Below are positions 40,311 to 50,218 of a DNA stretch of 64,000 nucleotides, in pieces. Positions within the stretch are counted from its first letter, which is position 1; the number at the start of each line of letters is the position of its first letter. Source of the DNA: Doryteuthis pealeii (Eukaryota > Mollusca > Cephalopoda > Myopsida > Loliginidae); the NCBI GenBank assembly GCA_023376005.1, contig CM042141.1, forward strand, positions 96,248,510 through 96,312,509, written 5' to 3'. Made by a program: the position numbers and the translations under genes. The notes beneath the pieces are model-generated. The model saw nothing but the letters and a program-made list of their open reading frames with translations. It did not search any database and was not told the DNA's origin.

Positions 40311-40622
40311 ATTTCACTAGGCCGAGCAAGGCTATATTTATAGTAAAAATTAAAAGAATTTCGAACAATTTCCACGCGCAGGAGCAGCCGAGCGAGCCGA
40401 TTTAACATCACGGAAAAAAATTTTCAAATATACGGCGTTCCTCAACTTCTTAAACAACAGATGATTACAATATTGCTGTGGGATAAGTACTAAAAAAAAC
40501 ACCTAGTACTTTCAATAACTCTGAAGATGGAATTTTACTTCCGAAAATATTTAGTTTTGAAAAAAAAAAAAAAGTTAAATAAATTCAACACATATTGCAT
40601 TGTAAATTGCCTTCAAAATCTT

Positions 40623-40626
<4 letters not shown>
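40311..40626 (+). mobile_element. Retroelement body fragment linked to FB9
   Basis: Continuous with the right arm of FB9. It holds the only locally GC-rich patch (CACGCGCAGGAGCAGCCGAG, 40373-40392), then a hammerhead-like core (40521), an A run, CAACAC and the third copy of the arm sequence before (TA)n. I read this as a 3' part of the same retroelement family ending after the ribozyme, followed by the start of another copy. No RT frame is visible. Confidence 0.45.
40521..40560 (+). ncRNA. Hammerhead-like core
   Basis: CTGAAGA (40521-40527), U, GGAA-TTTTAC-TTCC (4-bp helix II), GAA (40543-40545), AAT-ATTTA-GTT as a possible helix III, T as H17. The core is intact but helix I cannot be formed from the adjoining bases. 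Confidence 0.5.
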
Positions 40627-40659
<33 letters not shown>

Positions 40660-40661
40660 CT
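40621..40661. repeat. (TA)n microsatellite
   Basis: About 18 TA units after the third arm copy. Confidence 0.9.
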
Positions 40662-41354
40662 AGCAAAGAATATTAATCTAAAAAGTATTTCTGTAAAATC
40701 ATGCACAATATCATTTTTACATTTAGATTATTACCTATATTTAAATGTGATGTCTGAACAAAAATAAAGGATTAATAATATTGCTATATGGTAATAACAA
40801 AATATATTTTTTGATATTGTTGCTATATATATTTTTAATATCTTAAATATTTCTAAAGCTTCTCCTATAGAGTAACAATCAGTCTTAATTATGTATTGGA
40901 TATTCTGAAAAGTTAAATATTTAAATTAGAATATTCACGGAACTCCATCAAGAAATAATCCAACATTAAGCATATTAACATATTATCTCACTGGGGTTTT
41001 AAGAAAATAATGATAATCCTTCAAAATTAAAATACTATTATTTTTTCAATACTTGCATTTATATTTCCAGTTTATGTCTGCTATAAAAACTAAGATTAAA
41101 AAAAATTTTAATATTAAAGAATAATGATTAAAATATCTAAAGTTCTGACCAACTCAAAACTTTGCACATATTTTTATAGTCATTAGATTTATACCAAATT
41201 TTTATGATGTTATAACTGAATGCCTTGTATAATTTATTTGCCAAGCAAAACATATGGAAGTTTTAGAAATGGAGGGTTCAGCTATTTGCAAAAAAATGTA
41301 AATAATCAAATTATTGCGTACAGTGCTCAGGTGCACTACAACTCATCTGAGGTT
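40662..41354. other. AT-rich DNA, nothing recognised
   Basis: No exon or repeat family recognised. The 41220-41450 plus frame overlaps the S3 copy. Confidence 0.4.
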
Positions 41355-41680
41355 CATGTATATGTTGGTTGGATTTTATGGCATGTCAACCCTTGTTGGG
41401 TTATTTTATGTCGAAAAGGTTTTGTTTTATTCATTCTTGATGATTACTGAAAAAAATTTTAAAACTCAATTTAAAAAAAACAACACATTTTTTGTTAACT
41501 CGTTTTTTTTTATTTAACCCATAGATGGGACCCTAACAGGTACTACCACTCCAGGTCAGTGTGGACCTGGGAGAAATGGTGATGAAGGGGTACTCCCCAC
41601 AGCTCCAGGATTGGAACTTCACCATGAGATAGAGTTTAATGTCATACCCAGGAAGACCCTTGGCACCCACCTTCTAGCAT
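41355..41680 (+). mobile_element. S3 repeat, nearly complete
   Basis: TGTTGGTTGGATTTTATGGC, GTCAACCCTTGTTGGGTTAT, TTTTGTTTTATTCATTCTTG, ATTTAACCCATAGATGGGAC, CTACCACTCCAGGTCAG, GAAATGGTGATGAAGGGGTA, GAGTTTAATGTCATACCCAG. About ten partial copies occur in the window. No clear tRNA box, so its promoter type is unknown. Confidence 0.75.
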
Positions 41681-41755
41681 ATATATAATAAAAAGGGTTG
41701 GGCAGGTTTATGTATAATACATAAAATAATGTACTAATGTCAGGATACAGTCATA

Positions 41756-41756
<1 letters not shown>

Positions 41757-41792
<36 letters not shown>
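41757..41792. repeat. (TG)n microsatellite
   Basis: About 18 TG units followed by a G run. Confidence 0.95.
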
Positions 41793-41793
<1 letters not shown>

Positions 41794-42668
41794 AGGGGGG
41801 AGATCAGGTATAGTATTGTCGAATTACAGGAAGCATGGTGTAAAGAAAGAGAAGAAATAAATAAAAATAAAACAATAATAGAGTAATGAAAACTCCATTA
41901 GTTTCATGTACAAAAAAGAAATTCCCATCTGGATAAAAACTCAAAAAGCTCAACCCAAAAAATATTTATAGAAACAATAAAAAGAATAATTGATTATTAA
42001 ACAGCAACTATTATATTTAATTTGCAAATTTTCATTATTAAATTATTATTATTGAGAAGAAAAAAAAAGAAAAGTAAAAAAAATCAACATATGAATAATT
42101 AAATAATTACTGTATTAAAAGTTTATTATATTAGCTCTCATTCAGACAGGGTCCTATTTTAAAGGGTAACACTCATTTAATTTTACCAAAACATTCCCAA
42201 AGCAAAACTATTATAATGATTTTTATTTATAGAAAAACATGTTATATAAATATGGTAGTTGCTATATTATTTGGCTTAAAATCTTAAGCATTTTTTTAGG
42301 TACATTATCAAAACAAGTTTTAACAAAAAAGTACTTAATATTATATCCAGACATAAAAAGTTGCTATTCTGAATATATCAGATATTAGTCAGGAATATTA
42401 GGATGAAAAAAAAAAAAAAAACAGTTGAAACTTTGTAACAAAATTAATCCAATTTCTCAGTTGTACATTGATCAAAGTTATTGTCTAGACAAAATATATT
42501 TTCATTATTTTTTTCTAAAATTGTGTTTCATTATATTCATTAACTTCTTTATTAAAACCAGGAGTCACTTATAATCATTCTCTTCTAGATTATGTAAACA
42601 AACATTAAAAAAACAAAACAAAAAACAAACTTTCCATCCTAGTACCATGACCATTTATTGTTGCAAGA
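41793..42668. other. AT-rich DNA, possible 3' flank of gene 2
   Basis: No repeat family recognised. On the minus strand AATAAA at 42652-42657 lies only about 12 bases past the stop codon of the exon at 42669. Confidence 0.35.
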
Positions 42669-42761
42669 TCAATGATCAAGTTCTTTCTCCAGAAAAAGGA
42701 TTTTTCTTTTTAATGTGTCTTTCAAATGAGCCAATTGCTCACTATAGTATTGCACAACAGT
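42669..42761 (-). CDS. Candidate last exon of minus-strand gene 2 (coiled coil)
   Basis: On the minus strand, ATACAG precedes 30 codons reading TVVQYYSEQLAHLKDTLK then RKILFLEKELDH and TGA. Hydrophobic residues fall at heptad spacing, typical of a coiled coil. An in-frame stop lies just before the acceptor, so the exon must be spliced in. Its phase-0 start fits the phase-0 donor of the membrane-helix exon at 45421-45513. AATAAA lies about 12 bases after the stop. The acceptor's pyrimidine tract is weak, the main doubt. Together the exons would give a single-pass membrane protein with a coiled-coil segment after the helix. Family unknown. Confidence 0.45.
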   Translation of the reverse strand, partial: TVVQYYSEQLAHLKDTLKRKILFLEKELDH

Positions 42762-43219
42762 CTGTATTCATTTTGATTGTTACTATAATGTATAATAATT
42801 AATTCCTCACCTTAGAAATTCAGACAAAAATATTTTTTTAAACAGTAGATATCAAAAATCAATTGCTTAGTATGAGAGAGAGAGAGAGAGAGAGAGAGAG
42901 CATTAAAATTCACAGAAGAATTATTTTCATGGTGTACATAAGGAAATAATATGAAAATAACTTATTTTGTTATGGCCTATTTGAGTAATATTTGTCTATC
43001 CTAATCTATATATTTGAAATGGTAATTCATGTCATTAATTCAAAAACTATTACAATTTTTCTACAATTTATTTTTCTCCATTTAAATGTCTTATGAATTT
43101 GCTAAAAAAAGAATATAACAATTAAAAACAATTAAGAAGATTATTTTTCAAATCAAACAAAAAATCTAGTCTTAAGTTACACAGCAAAATAATTCCTTCT
43201 CTGATAATAAATGTGAATC
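42762..43219. other. Intron-like DNA
   Basis: (AG)n at 42872-42901. Otherwise AT-rich and unassigned. Confidence 0.4.
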
Positions 43220-43297
43220 TCAGCATGTTCCATTTTTTTTTTCAACTTTACTCCTAAAGCCATAGCTCAACATATAATACCATTTTGAAATTAGGCT
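43220..43297 (-). CDS. Alternative last exon of gene 2
   Basis: A strong minus-strand acceptor (TTTTTATTTGCTCACAG) precedes SLISKWYYMLSYGFRSKV, then EKKNGTC and TGA. Phase 0 again fits the donor at 45421. The Lys/Arg-rich end would suit a short cytosolic tail after a membrane helix. GGA|GTAAAG inside it could alternatively act as a donor. The A run coding EKK is prone to slippage. It competes with, or is alternative to, the exon at 42669-42761. Confidence 0.4.
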   Translation of the reverse strand, partial: SLISKWYYMLSYGFRSKVEKKNGTC

Positions 43298-45184
43298 CTG
43301 TGAGCAAATAAAAATGTTTCAGGCCGAATCCAGACCCCACAATCCTGAAACCTTGAATTCCTAAGTTTTTATTACTGCAATTGTTTTAGGTGATTGTTTT
43401 TTTGTTTTTTTACAACAAAATTTTTGAGACAATAATTTTTATATCTTGAAAATAGATTTAGGAATTATAAAAATTAATTGCGAAATCCAATGAAAATCAC
43501 TTATGAAGAAAAAAAAAAAAAAAAAGCTTCTAAGATAGTTTGTAAAATATTTTGTCTGTACTCTTAAAAAGAATATAACATAAGAAAAAAATGCTTAATT
43601 TTTTTAAATATATAATCTTCGTTTTTTTTTTTTTAGTCTAGCCATTTTCATAAGATTACCATCCTTCTTTATAATTATACACAAATGTTATAGCTAGATT
43701 TTCATCTCAAACAAGCATGGCATATTTTATGGGGGAAATAAATATGAAGAAATTAATAACCAGAGAAATTTGAAGCAAAAACTAAACTTTATTTCCATCA
43801 ATAATTTTATAAGAATTAATGATAAATCTGAGTACTAAATTTTAAGCAATAATAATAATAATATTATGATAAAATTATTGTGTACAGTGCTCAGGTGTAC
43901 TATATCTCATGAAAGGTTCATGTATAGTACATAGAATAATGTACAAATGTCAGGAAACTGAACAGTGTATGAGTCATGATATACATGCGTATGTGTGTAT
44001 GGAGCAGGGGTATCAAGTATAATGTAATATTTTCATTTAATCAAAGCTAATCAAATTTAAACAATGAGAAAAATAATTACTAAGATTTTAAATCAATTAT
44101 AAAATTTGGAATTTTGGAAAATTTTAAGAAATTGGAAAATTTAGCAGAATCTTAAATAACATCAAACTTGTCATAATCATAAAGAAATATTTATTATTCT
44201 TAAATTTAAGAATTTTTATCTCAATTTAAAACTAAGACTGTGTAGTTTAATTAGTTTCTTGAATATATAAAGTTAGAAAATTGTATTAGTTTGTACTTTG
44301 AAAAAAAAAAAGTTATTGTCAGAAAAGTTATTATTTTCTATTCTTAAATTTAAGCCTTTTATTGTATAGTTCAATTAGTGTTGATTAGTTTCTTGAATAT
44401 ATAAAGTTTTAAAAAATTGTATTAGTTTAAACTTTGGGAAAAACAGTTATTATTAGAAAAGTTAGTTTTAGTTAACAATTTAAATCTCTTAGAAATTCAT
44501 GTTGAATTTTAACAAGTATTACACTGAACCATAAGTACACAAAGATGAGAAAATATTTACAAAAGAAGAATAGGCTAAAAAAATGTAGACAGGAAAAACT
44601 ATTGAATGTATAAGTCATTAAGAAGCTTCAACCTGGGAAAGTGTTTAATGTTTCAGTATTCTGATTGTCTCTTCTACAGATGAGACCTACTCATCTGTAG
44701 TTGTCTGCAGACAGCTAACAATAACAATAACAAAACAAAACAGAACAAAAAAAAACAAAAAAAACAAAAATATATATTATATATACCTAGATAGTACAAA
44801 ATATTTTGTCACCTGAGTATCTACATGTCAGACAAAAAATATAAAAATAAGTATATAATAAAATGAAAGCGACTATTTACAAACTTGAAGCATGTTAGGT
44901 AGGAGGAATAAAATGGAAAAAGCTGCAAAAATAACAAGGAAACACAAGTTTCTAATTATTAAAAAAGAAAGGATTAAATATTTATCGTTTAATAAATACT
45001 AATAAAATAATAAAAAAATAATCCACAGGTAGGTAAATATTTTTTCTCTACAAGAATTTTCACTAAAAAAACAACATTGGTTATTAAAAGATTTAAAAAT
45101 TTTTTTTTTTTTTTTTTTGTATAATAAATGATATACAGATAAAGTGAAACAATACAAGAGCCTGGTGAAAAATATCATCATCAA
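43298..45184. other. Intron-like AT-rich DNA
   Basis: No SINE recognised, unusually for this window. 43905-44035 is a weak echo of 41330-41345 and 41700-41830 (CAGTGCTCAGGTG, TACATA(A/G)AATAATGTAC, TGTCAGGA), an old local duplication. Two related blocks occur at 44220-44330 and 44340-44470 (TTGAATATATAAAGTT, ATTGTATTAGTTT). Confidence 0.4.
44681..44702. repeat. Perfect short hairpin
   Basis: CTACAGATGAG and CTCATCTGTAG form an 11-bp stem around a 5-base loop, followed by the palindrome CTGCAG. On the minus strand a GAAAC lies about 30 bases further on, as in SINE and retroelement tails here. Confidence 0.8.
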
Positions 45185-45195
45185 TATGAATAATG

Positions 45196-45233
<38 letters not shown>
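45185..45233. repeat. (AAT)n microsatellite
   Basis: About 14 ATA/AAT units. Confidence 0.95.
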
Positions 45234-45234
<1 letters not shown>

Positions 45235-45420
45235 TGAATAAAAAAAATATATAAAATGAATATAGCCCTAAGGGACTTAAGAAATGTTAAGTAAAATTGT
45301 TTTTCAATATTTTTCCTCCTGGGTAATATTAGTGATAATGAGGATAAGGACTGTTTGTTTTTGTTTTTAGGCTGAAAATGAAAAGAAATAAATATTGAGA
45401 GAGAAAGAGATATTTCCTAC

Positions 45421-45513
45421 CAGAAAAAAGTAGTCTTGATCGGAATGGATCCAGACATAGACAATGATGAATGATATGAGAAATAGAATCAGGTAGCCAA
45501 TGAAGACCAGCAT
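45421..45513 (-). CDS. Membrane-helix exon of minus-strand gene 2
   Basis: Reading the minus strand from ATG (45513) gives MLVFIGYLILFLISFIIVYV then WIHSDQDYFFL, ending at a CTG|GTAGGA donor (45420). A hydrophobic stretch of about 21 residues is followed by a polar, acidic segment, as expected of a signal anchor or single-pass helix. The same frame is open upstream to a TAA near 45540 (LPGERIHLLLIP...), so the exon may be internal, entered at the acceptor CTTCCTGGAG. The start-codon context is weak. Two other frames across the region are also open, but neither looks like protein. Base composition is markedly higher in GC than the neighbours. Confidence 0.5.
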
Positions 45514-46073
45514 CAAGGGGATCAGTAGAAGATGGATCCTTTCTCCAGGAAGATATAAAGTTTACAACAGGATGGTGATGGAGAGGTTCAACAGAATAGC
45601 ACAGAATGAACAACAGGCAAGCAGCAGCAGGCAGCGGCTGGAACTGGATGCCAGAATAGTGTATGAGAGACTAATAGCTGTACTTGTTTTTTGGGGAGGC
45701 ACCAAATGAAGAAGAGAAAGAGGCTGGAGCAGCAATAGAAGAAGAAGAAGAAGAAGAAAGAGAGAGAGAGACAGAATTTGAAAAAAAAAAAGGAAAAATA
45801 ATACTATTCACAAGAGAGTGAGACACACAGGTTAGTTAGTAGAGTGATAGTTCTTACTAGTATAACCAAGAAGGTACACCCAAGAGTGGAGTGACACAAT
45901 GAAATACAAGACACAATAAAAAGAGGTTGCCAAAACAAAAACAAAAAAATATTTAAAGAAATAAAACATGTTCATTTCTAAACATTACCCATCCAACCCA
46001 TATGTAATGCTCTAATTAACAGCAAAGAGAAGAAGGCCTTTGGCATTAAGTCCTCACTTCTGATATTATTTAC
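45514..46073. other. Intron or 5' UTR of gene 2
   Basis: 45600-45720 is GC-richer with CAG units. 45735-45775 is a (GAA)n/(GA)n tract. Plus-strand frame 45500-45709 is the complement of the membrane exon. Confidence 0.35.
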
Positions 46074-46143
46074 CTGGAACAGGTGAGAGAGGGAGTAAGA
46101 GGAATGGTAATTGGGCAAGCAGAAAAACAAAGTCAAGTTCAAG
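46074..46143 (-). CDS. Candidate upstream exon of gene 2
   Basis: On the minus strand a long pyrimidine tract ending CTAAACAG and a donor (TTCCAG|GTAAAT) bound 70 bases. Two frames are open. One (LELDFVFLLAQLPFLL...) ends with one leftover base, and with the acceptor CTGGAG of the membrane exon would join in phase (G+AA = Glu). The other (LNLTLFFCLPNYHSSY...) would not. It could equally be a 5' UTR exon. Confidence 0.35.
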
Positions 46144-46199
46144 CTGTTTAGGAAGTTGGCAGGGAAAGAAATAGATAATAATAATTAAAGCAACATCAT

Positions 46200-46385
46200 A
46201 AAGACAATATGGCATCCTGTCCTACATGGTAAAGACAATATGGCATCCTGTCCTACATGGTAAAGACAATATGGCACCCTGTCCTACATGGTAAAGACAA
46301 TATGGCACCCTGTCCTACATGGTAAAGACAATATGGCATCCTGTCCTACATGGTAAAGACAATATGGCATCCTGTCCTACATCGT
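46200..46385. repeat. Minisatellite, six 31-bp units
   Basis: Six head-to-tail copies of a 31-bp unit (AAAGACAATATGGCATCCTG...). Units 3 and 4 carry a T-to-C change, and the last has one change near its end. Near-identity and balanced base composition are unlike the surrounding AT-rich repeats. It lies about 60 bp upstream of the candidate exon at 46074-46143. Confidence 0.95.
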
Positions 46386-46439
46386 AAAGAAGTGATTTGG
46401 GTCTAAGTATACATCCATAAACAGATATCTAAAATATTA

Positions 46440-46850
46440 TTTATCTGAATTTTTTAGATGAGGCTTGATAATTTGTATTATTTTGATGTTTTCGGACCTC
46501 ATCTTTTTTGTTATATGCACAACCTTTTTCGGCCCTAATGACTATAGGTGTTGAGTTAATACAGTTCTAAGTGACTATCATCTGGGGGTTGCGGTTCAAT
46601 CCTAACTACAGTGAAAATAACAAAATACTTATCATAGCTTAAAACTTGGGCCCAGCCATGTTTAACGAAATGAGAACAATCCACCCCCAAAGGATTAAAT
46701 AAAGAATTTGTTTTGAAGTTCCATGAAGACTCCAGAGTTTTGACAGAAACATTGGAAGAAGGCTGGAGGGCACATCAGACAAGACATTGTGTATATAACA
46801 ATAAAGATGAGGACAACAGCCAATAAAATCTAAATAGTACAAGAAATCCA
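46440..46850 (+). mobile_element. tRNA-derived SINE S6 preceded by its inverted tail
   Basis: 46550-46850: TTCTAAGTGACTATCATCTG, GGTTGCGGTTCAATCC (B box), AAATAAAGAATTTG, GAAGAAGGCTGGAGGGCACA, AACAATAAAGATGAGGACAA. 46450-46535 is an inverted piece of the same 3' tail (GATGAGGCTTGATAATTTGT, CCTCATCTTTTTTGTTATAT), a head-to-head arrangement as at 19950. Confidence 0.75.
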
Positions 46851-46984
46851 TGACTAAAAAACTCTTTGAAGCTTCATTTCCTACATACAGAGTTTGTTAA
46901 TACTCTTGTAAAAAATGAACAATATAAATGAAAGATCTTTTACTGGTCAATAAGGCAGTTAGTAATATCCGGATTCATCTCAAA

Positions 46985-47350
46985 CACATTGGATTGGTTT
47001 GATTTATTTGTTTAATGGCATATCAACCCTTTATTCAATATCAAACATTTAAGCAAATAATTTGCATACAGTTATATGGTTCCAAGTATTCCTATCTAAT
47101 ACTAATAATTCATACAGTTATATGGCTTCAAATATTATCTAATACTAATAATCTATACACAGTTATATGGTTTCAAGCAACTATTTCTATTTGATAATAA
47201 TTTGTTTACACACAGTTAAATGGTCTCAAATGTTCCAAAACTAATAATTTTCAAACAGATCTATTTGAGCTATTTATGGCATTCTAACAAGTATTACCAC
47301 TCCGGGTCAGAGTGGACTTGGGAGTTATGACAATAAAAAGGTGACTCTAC
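46985..47350 (+). repeat. S4 fragment, 45-bp tandem units, then S3 fragment
   Basis: 46990-47055 is an S4 end fragment (ATTTGTTTAATGGCATATCA). About 47065-47255 holds four diverged units of about 45 bp, each with CAGTTA(T/A)ATGG, a TCAA(A/G) block and CTAATACTAATAAT. From 47255 the S3 right half follows (TTTTCAAACAGATCTATTTG, CCACTCCGGGTCAGAGTGGA). Confidence 0.6.
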
Positions 47351-48435
47351 ACTCAAAAATTTATTCCTTAACCAGTTTTCAAAAAATTAAAAAAAAAAAA
47401 AAACCTTTTCACAGATTTGGACGAATTTGAAAAAAAAAAAAAAATTAACCCAAAATGATGAAAAATCCAAAATTTTTTCCTCCTTTAATAGTTAGTTATA
47501 CTTATTTTCCTTTTTTTTTTTTTTCTTCTTTAACTGAGTGTCCAGTTGGCTGTCCCGATAAGGAGGTTTAGTATCCCCAATGAATATTTTAGTGTCCCAG
47601 GGACAATGGGGACACTGTTAATCTGCACTAGATATTTAATGCTCTCTTCAAATTATTCCAATTCAATTTTAAGGGTGTAGGTCAGAATTCTAAAATCTCC
47701 AAGAGATTCTAGTAATATTAAATGCCTCAACCTTAAAACAATTCTTTCATGTAACTATAATTATCTTATACAGGAACATCAGATGTATTAAATAGAGGCA
47801 TATAAAAATATCAATGTTATTTGGATTCTATAATGTAGGAAAAGGGTGGAGATAAATATCTGTAAATTCTTCAACTAATTCATTAAACCTCATGATAGTT
47901 TATCTTTTTCTTCTTCAAATACAAAATACAAAGTAAGAGGAAATTGTATTCGAGGATTGTTTATGCTCATATGAATTTAATCATTGTGCAATCAATTTAG
48001 GTAGGTATTTGGTATATGTTAATAGGTATTATTGTGAATGTCATTCAGTAATAAATCTATCAACACAACCAATTATAGTAAATTCATCTGGAATGTTTTC
48101 TAATCATTATAAATCTATATTGGCTATTAGTAGTCTCCAGGGGTGACACTCTAATGAGGAGCAAAAAAATAAAATAAAAAATACAAAAATCACTGTTAAC
48201 AACACAGAATATTTTTTTTTTTTTTTGGCATTCTGGCATTTATCTGTTGCACATTGAGATTACCATAAAATGAGTTTACTTGAACCACCCAGGCAATTTG
48301 GGCTGATAAGCATTGGGATGGGTGAGGGGCAGGGACAAAAAACAACAATGTATTTTCTGTGGGTTTTTTTTTTGTTTTCATTTAACTGTTGCTCCATGTT
48401 ATATGCACATGCTGCAAAAAAAAAAAAAAAAAAAA
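47351..48435. other. Unassigned AT-rich DNA
   Basis: A and T runs. No exon recognised. The frames around 48196-48491 on both strands overlap the poly(A) and S5 copy and are by-products. Confidence 0.4.
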
Positions 48436-48439
48436 AAAT

Positions 48440-48570
48440 TACCCCATTGGTAGGATTTGACACAAGGTCACAAGTATGGGGCATCCAGTGAGGATTGAAC
48501 TTGCTTTTTAATAGTAACAGATCTGCAAGACTATCTTGCTAATCTTTACACTGCGATGAGATGCCTCAAA
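48440..48570 (-). mobile_element. tRNA-derived SINE S5
   Basis: ACCCCATTGGTAGGATTTGA, CACAAGGTCACAAGTATGGG, CAGTGAGGATTGAACTTGC (B box in complement), CTATCTTGCTAATCTTTACA. Confidence 0.75.
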
Positions 48571-48715
48571 CCACTGCAAACAAAAATAACAGCTGAATGG
48601 TCAACAAAGTCTTAATACCTATGGGGTCAAACTAAGCAATTTCTTAGGGTACAGATGTCACAAAAGTACATTACTGACTTTTCACATGAAAAATTGTAAA
48701 CAAAGATGAAACATA

Positions 48716-48815
48716 ATTTTGATTTTTAGGACTGTTATCCTCATCTTTATTGTGGTATGTGTAAAAACACAACCTTTTAGTCACTGTATCGTCCGTCTTC
48801 TTCAGGTGTCTCATC
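48716..48815 (-). mobile_element. S6 tail fragment
   Basis: GTTATCCTCATCTTTATTGT and CTTCTTCAGGTGTCTC are the complement of the S6 3' tail. The rest of the element is absent. Confidence 0.65.
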
Positions 48816-48904
48816 TATCCAAACATAGCAATAACCCAACCTGGGAAATCATTTTGAATAGTTTGACTGTTGATCAAACAATGCGTCAAAGAATTTTTGA
48901 AAAT

Positions 48905-49070
48905 CTCATTCAAATAATGTCATTGTTTTTGCCTGCCTATCAATCAGAGATGCATTGCGAGAAGTTTGATGATCTTAAAAGAAAGAAGAAAAAAAAAGAT
49001 TGTTATGCTTCTTGTGACACTTCTTGGATTGATAGGCATGCAAAAACAATGATGTCATTATTTGAATAAG
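48905..49070. repeat. Foldback FB11
   Basis: TTCAAATAATGTCATTGTTT through CCTATCAATC (48909-48947) is complementary to GATTGATAGGCATGCAAAAA through ATTATTTGAA (49030-49068), with a purine-rich spacer of about 80 bases. The plus frame 48719-49069 runs through it and is not supported as a gene. Confidence 0.85.
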
Positions 49071-49334
49071 TAAGCATACTAATGTAGCCCTCTTAAAAAT
49101 GAATATACCAACAGAGCAAATAAAATATACAATGCTGTTTAAGATTAAAAAAGACAATAATGCTGCAGCAGGAAACAAAATTCACTGTGTTTATAGGAGA
49201 ATAGATTATTTGAATGAAAGAAATTGCAAAAAAGTGTTTGAAAAGTAGAGAACAAAGTCACTTCAACTTAAGATATGCACCATGAACAGGTTGCTGAGTC
49301 TAATAATCTGCTTTTGTTTTTTTGTGCACTTACA

Positions 49335-49800
49335 ATTTATGGAGGCACTCGTGGTGTAATGGTTATCATTGGAGGAAATGGACATGATCAGAGGCTGGTT
49401 GGTTGGTTGGGCTATACGGCATGTCAATCCATTGGGTCATTTTATACCGACATTTTTGTTTTATTCATTTTTGATGGGTACTCAATTTTTTTCAAACACA
49501 TTTGTTTCTATTTAAACCAGAGATAGGACCCTAACAGGTAATATCACTCCAACAATGACCAAAGATCAAATTTTATACAAAGCTGTTTACATTTCACATA
49601 GCACTAATACTCTTGGGAAAGGTGTGAATCCAACTAGTCTTTCTTCAGCTATGGGTAAATAGTAGGGCAGACTGGTATCTTTAATCTTGTTATGGCAACC
49701 AGTCTAAGAGAAGGAAAACACTGAATTTAACCTGTTAAACTCTACTTAAAAATTCACCTTGAGTCGCATCCTGCTCATGTCGAGGCGTTAGGTAAATATA
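49335..49800 (+). mobile_element. S1 SINE inside mariner, itself split by S3
   Basis: S1 head GCACTCGTGGTGTAATGGTT (49345-49364) and GAAATGGACATGATCAGAGG, then an S3 piece (TTGGTTGGTTGGGCTATACG, 49397-49560), then the S1 remainder (TTTACATTTCACATAGCACT to GTCGAGGCGTTAGGTAAATA). The order shows S3 entered S1 after S1 entered the mariner. Confidence 0.8.
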
Positions 49801-49994
49801 TAAAATAAGAGTGGACATTTATACTTCTTTGCATATGATGAAATAAAGAGATTTTGCAGTTACATTTGATGAGGTCCAAAAATGAATTTAAGTCAATCAA
49901 CAGTTCACTGCCACCAGCAACAATTTGGAAAGATGCCTAAATTTGGAAAATTGGTTCCTTATGAATCAACAGAAGCCAACTGTAAAGCAAGAGA

Positions 49995-50218
49995 AAAGAG
50001 TATCCAACTAGGAACCACAAGGTTCCTGATTCGATACCGGCCCTCACCAACTCGGCGTATGAGTAGCACAGGGATCTATGCGGTAAAGTAAGGAGCTGAT
50101 GGTAGGTGTGTCACTCCACCTTAGACACTAAAACAATCTCTTTGGTCTAGCGCTAGTGAAAAGGGGATAGACTCTCACTATCTGGCTGATAGGCCACCCC
50201 GATGATTTTACTTACTTA
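49995..50218 (+). mobile_element. S2 SINE inside mariner
   Basis: GAGAAAAGAGTATCCAACTA, AGGTTCCTGATTCGATACC (B box), CCAACTCGGCGTATGAGTAG, CTAGCGCTAGTGAAAAGGGG, then TTTTACTTACTTAC. The A-box end is degraded or lost. Mariner coding resumes after it. Confidence 0.8.

Noticed and set aside
46200..46385. CRISPR-like array
   Set aside because: Units are contiguous 31-mers with no unique spacers. It is a minisatellite in a eukaryotic genome.
48719..49069. 116-codon plus-strand open frame
   Set aside because: It is built from an S6 tail fragment, a purine tract and both arms of foldback FB11.
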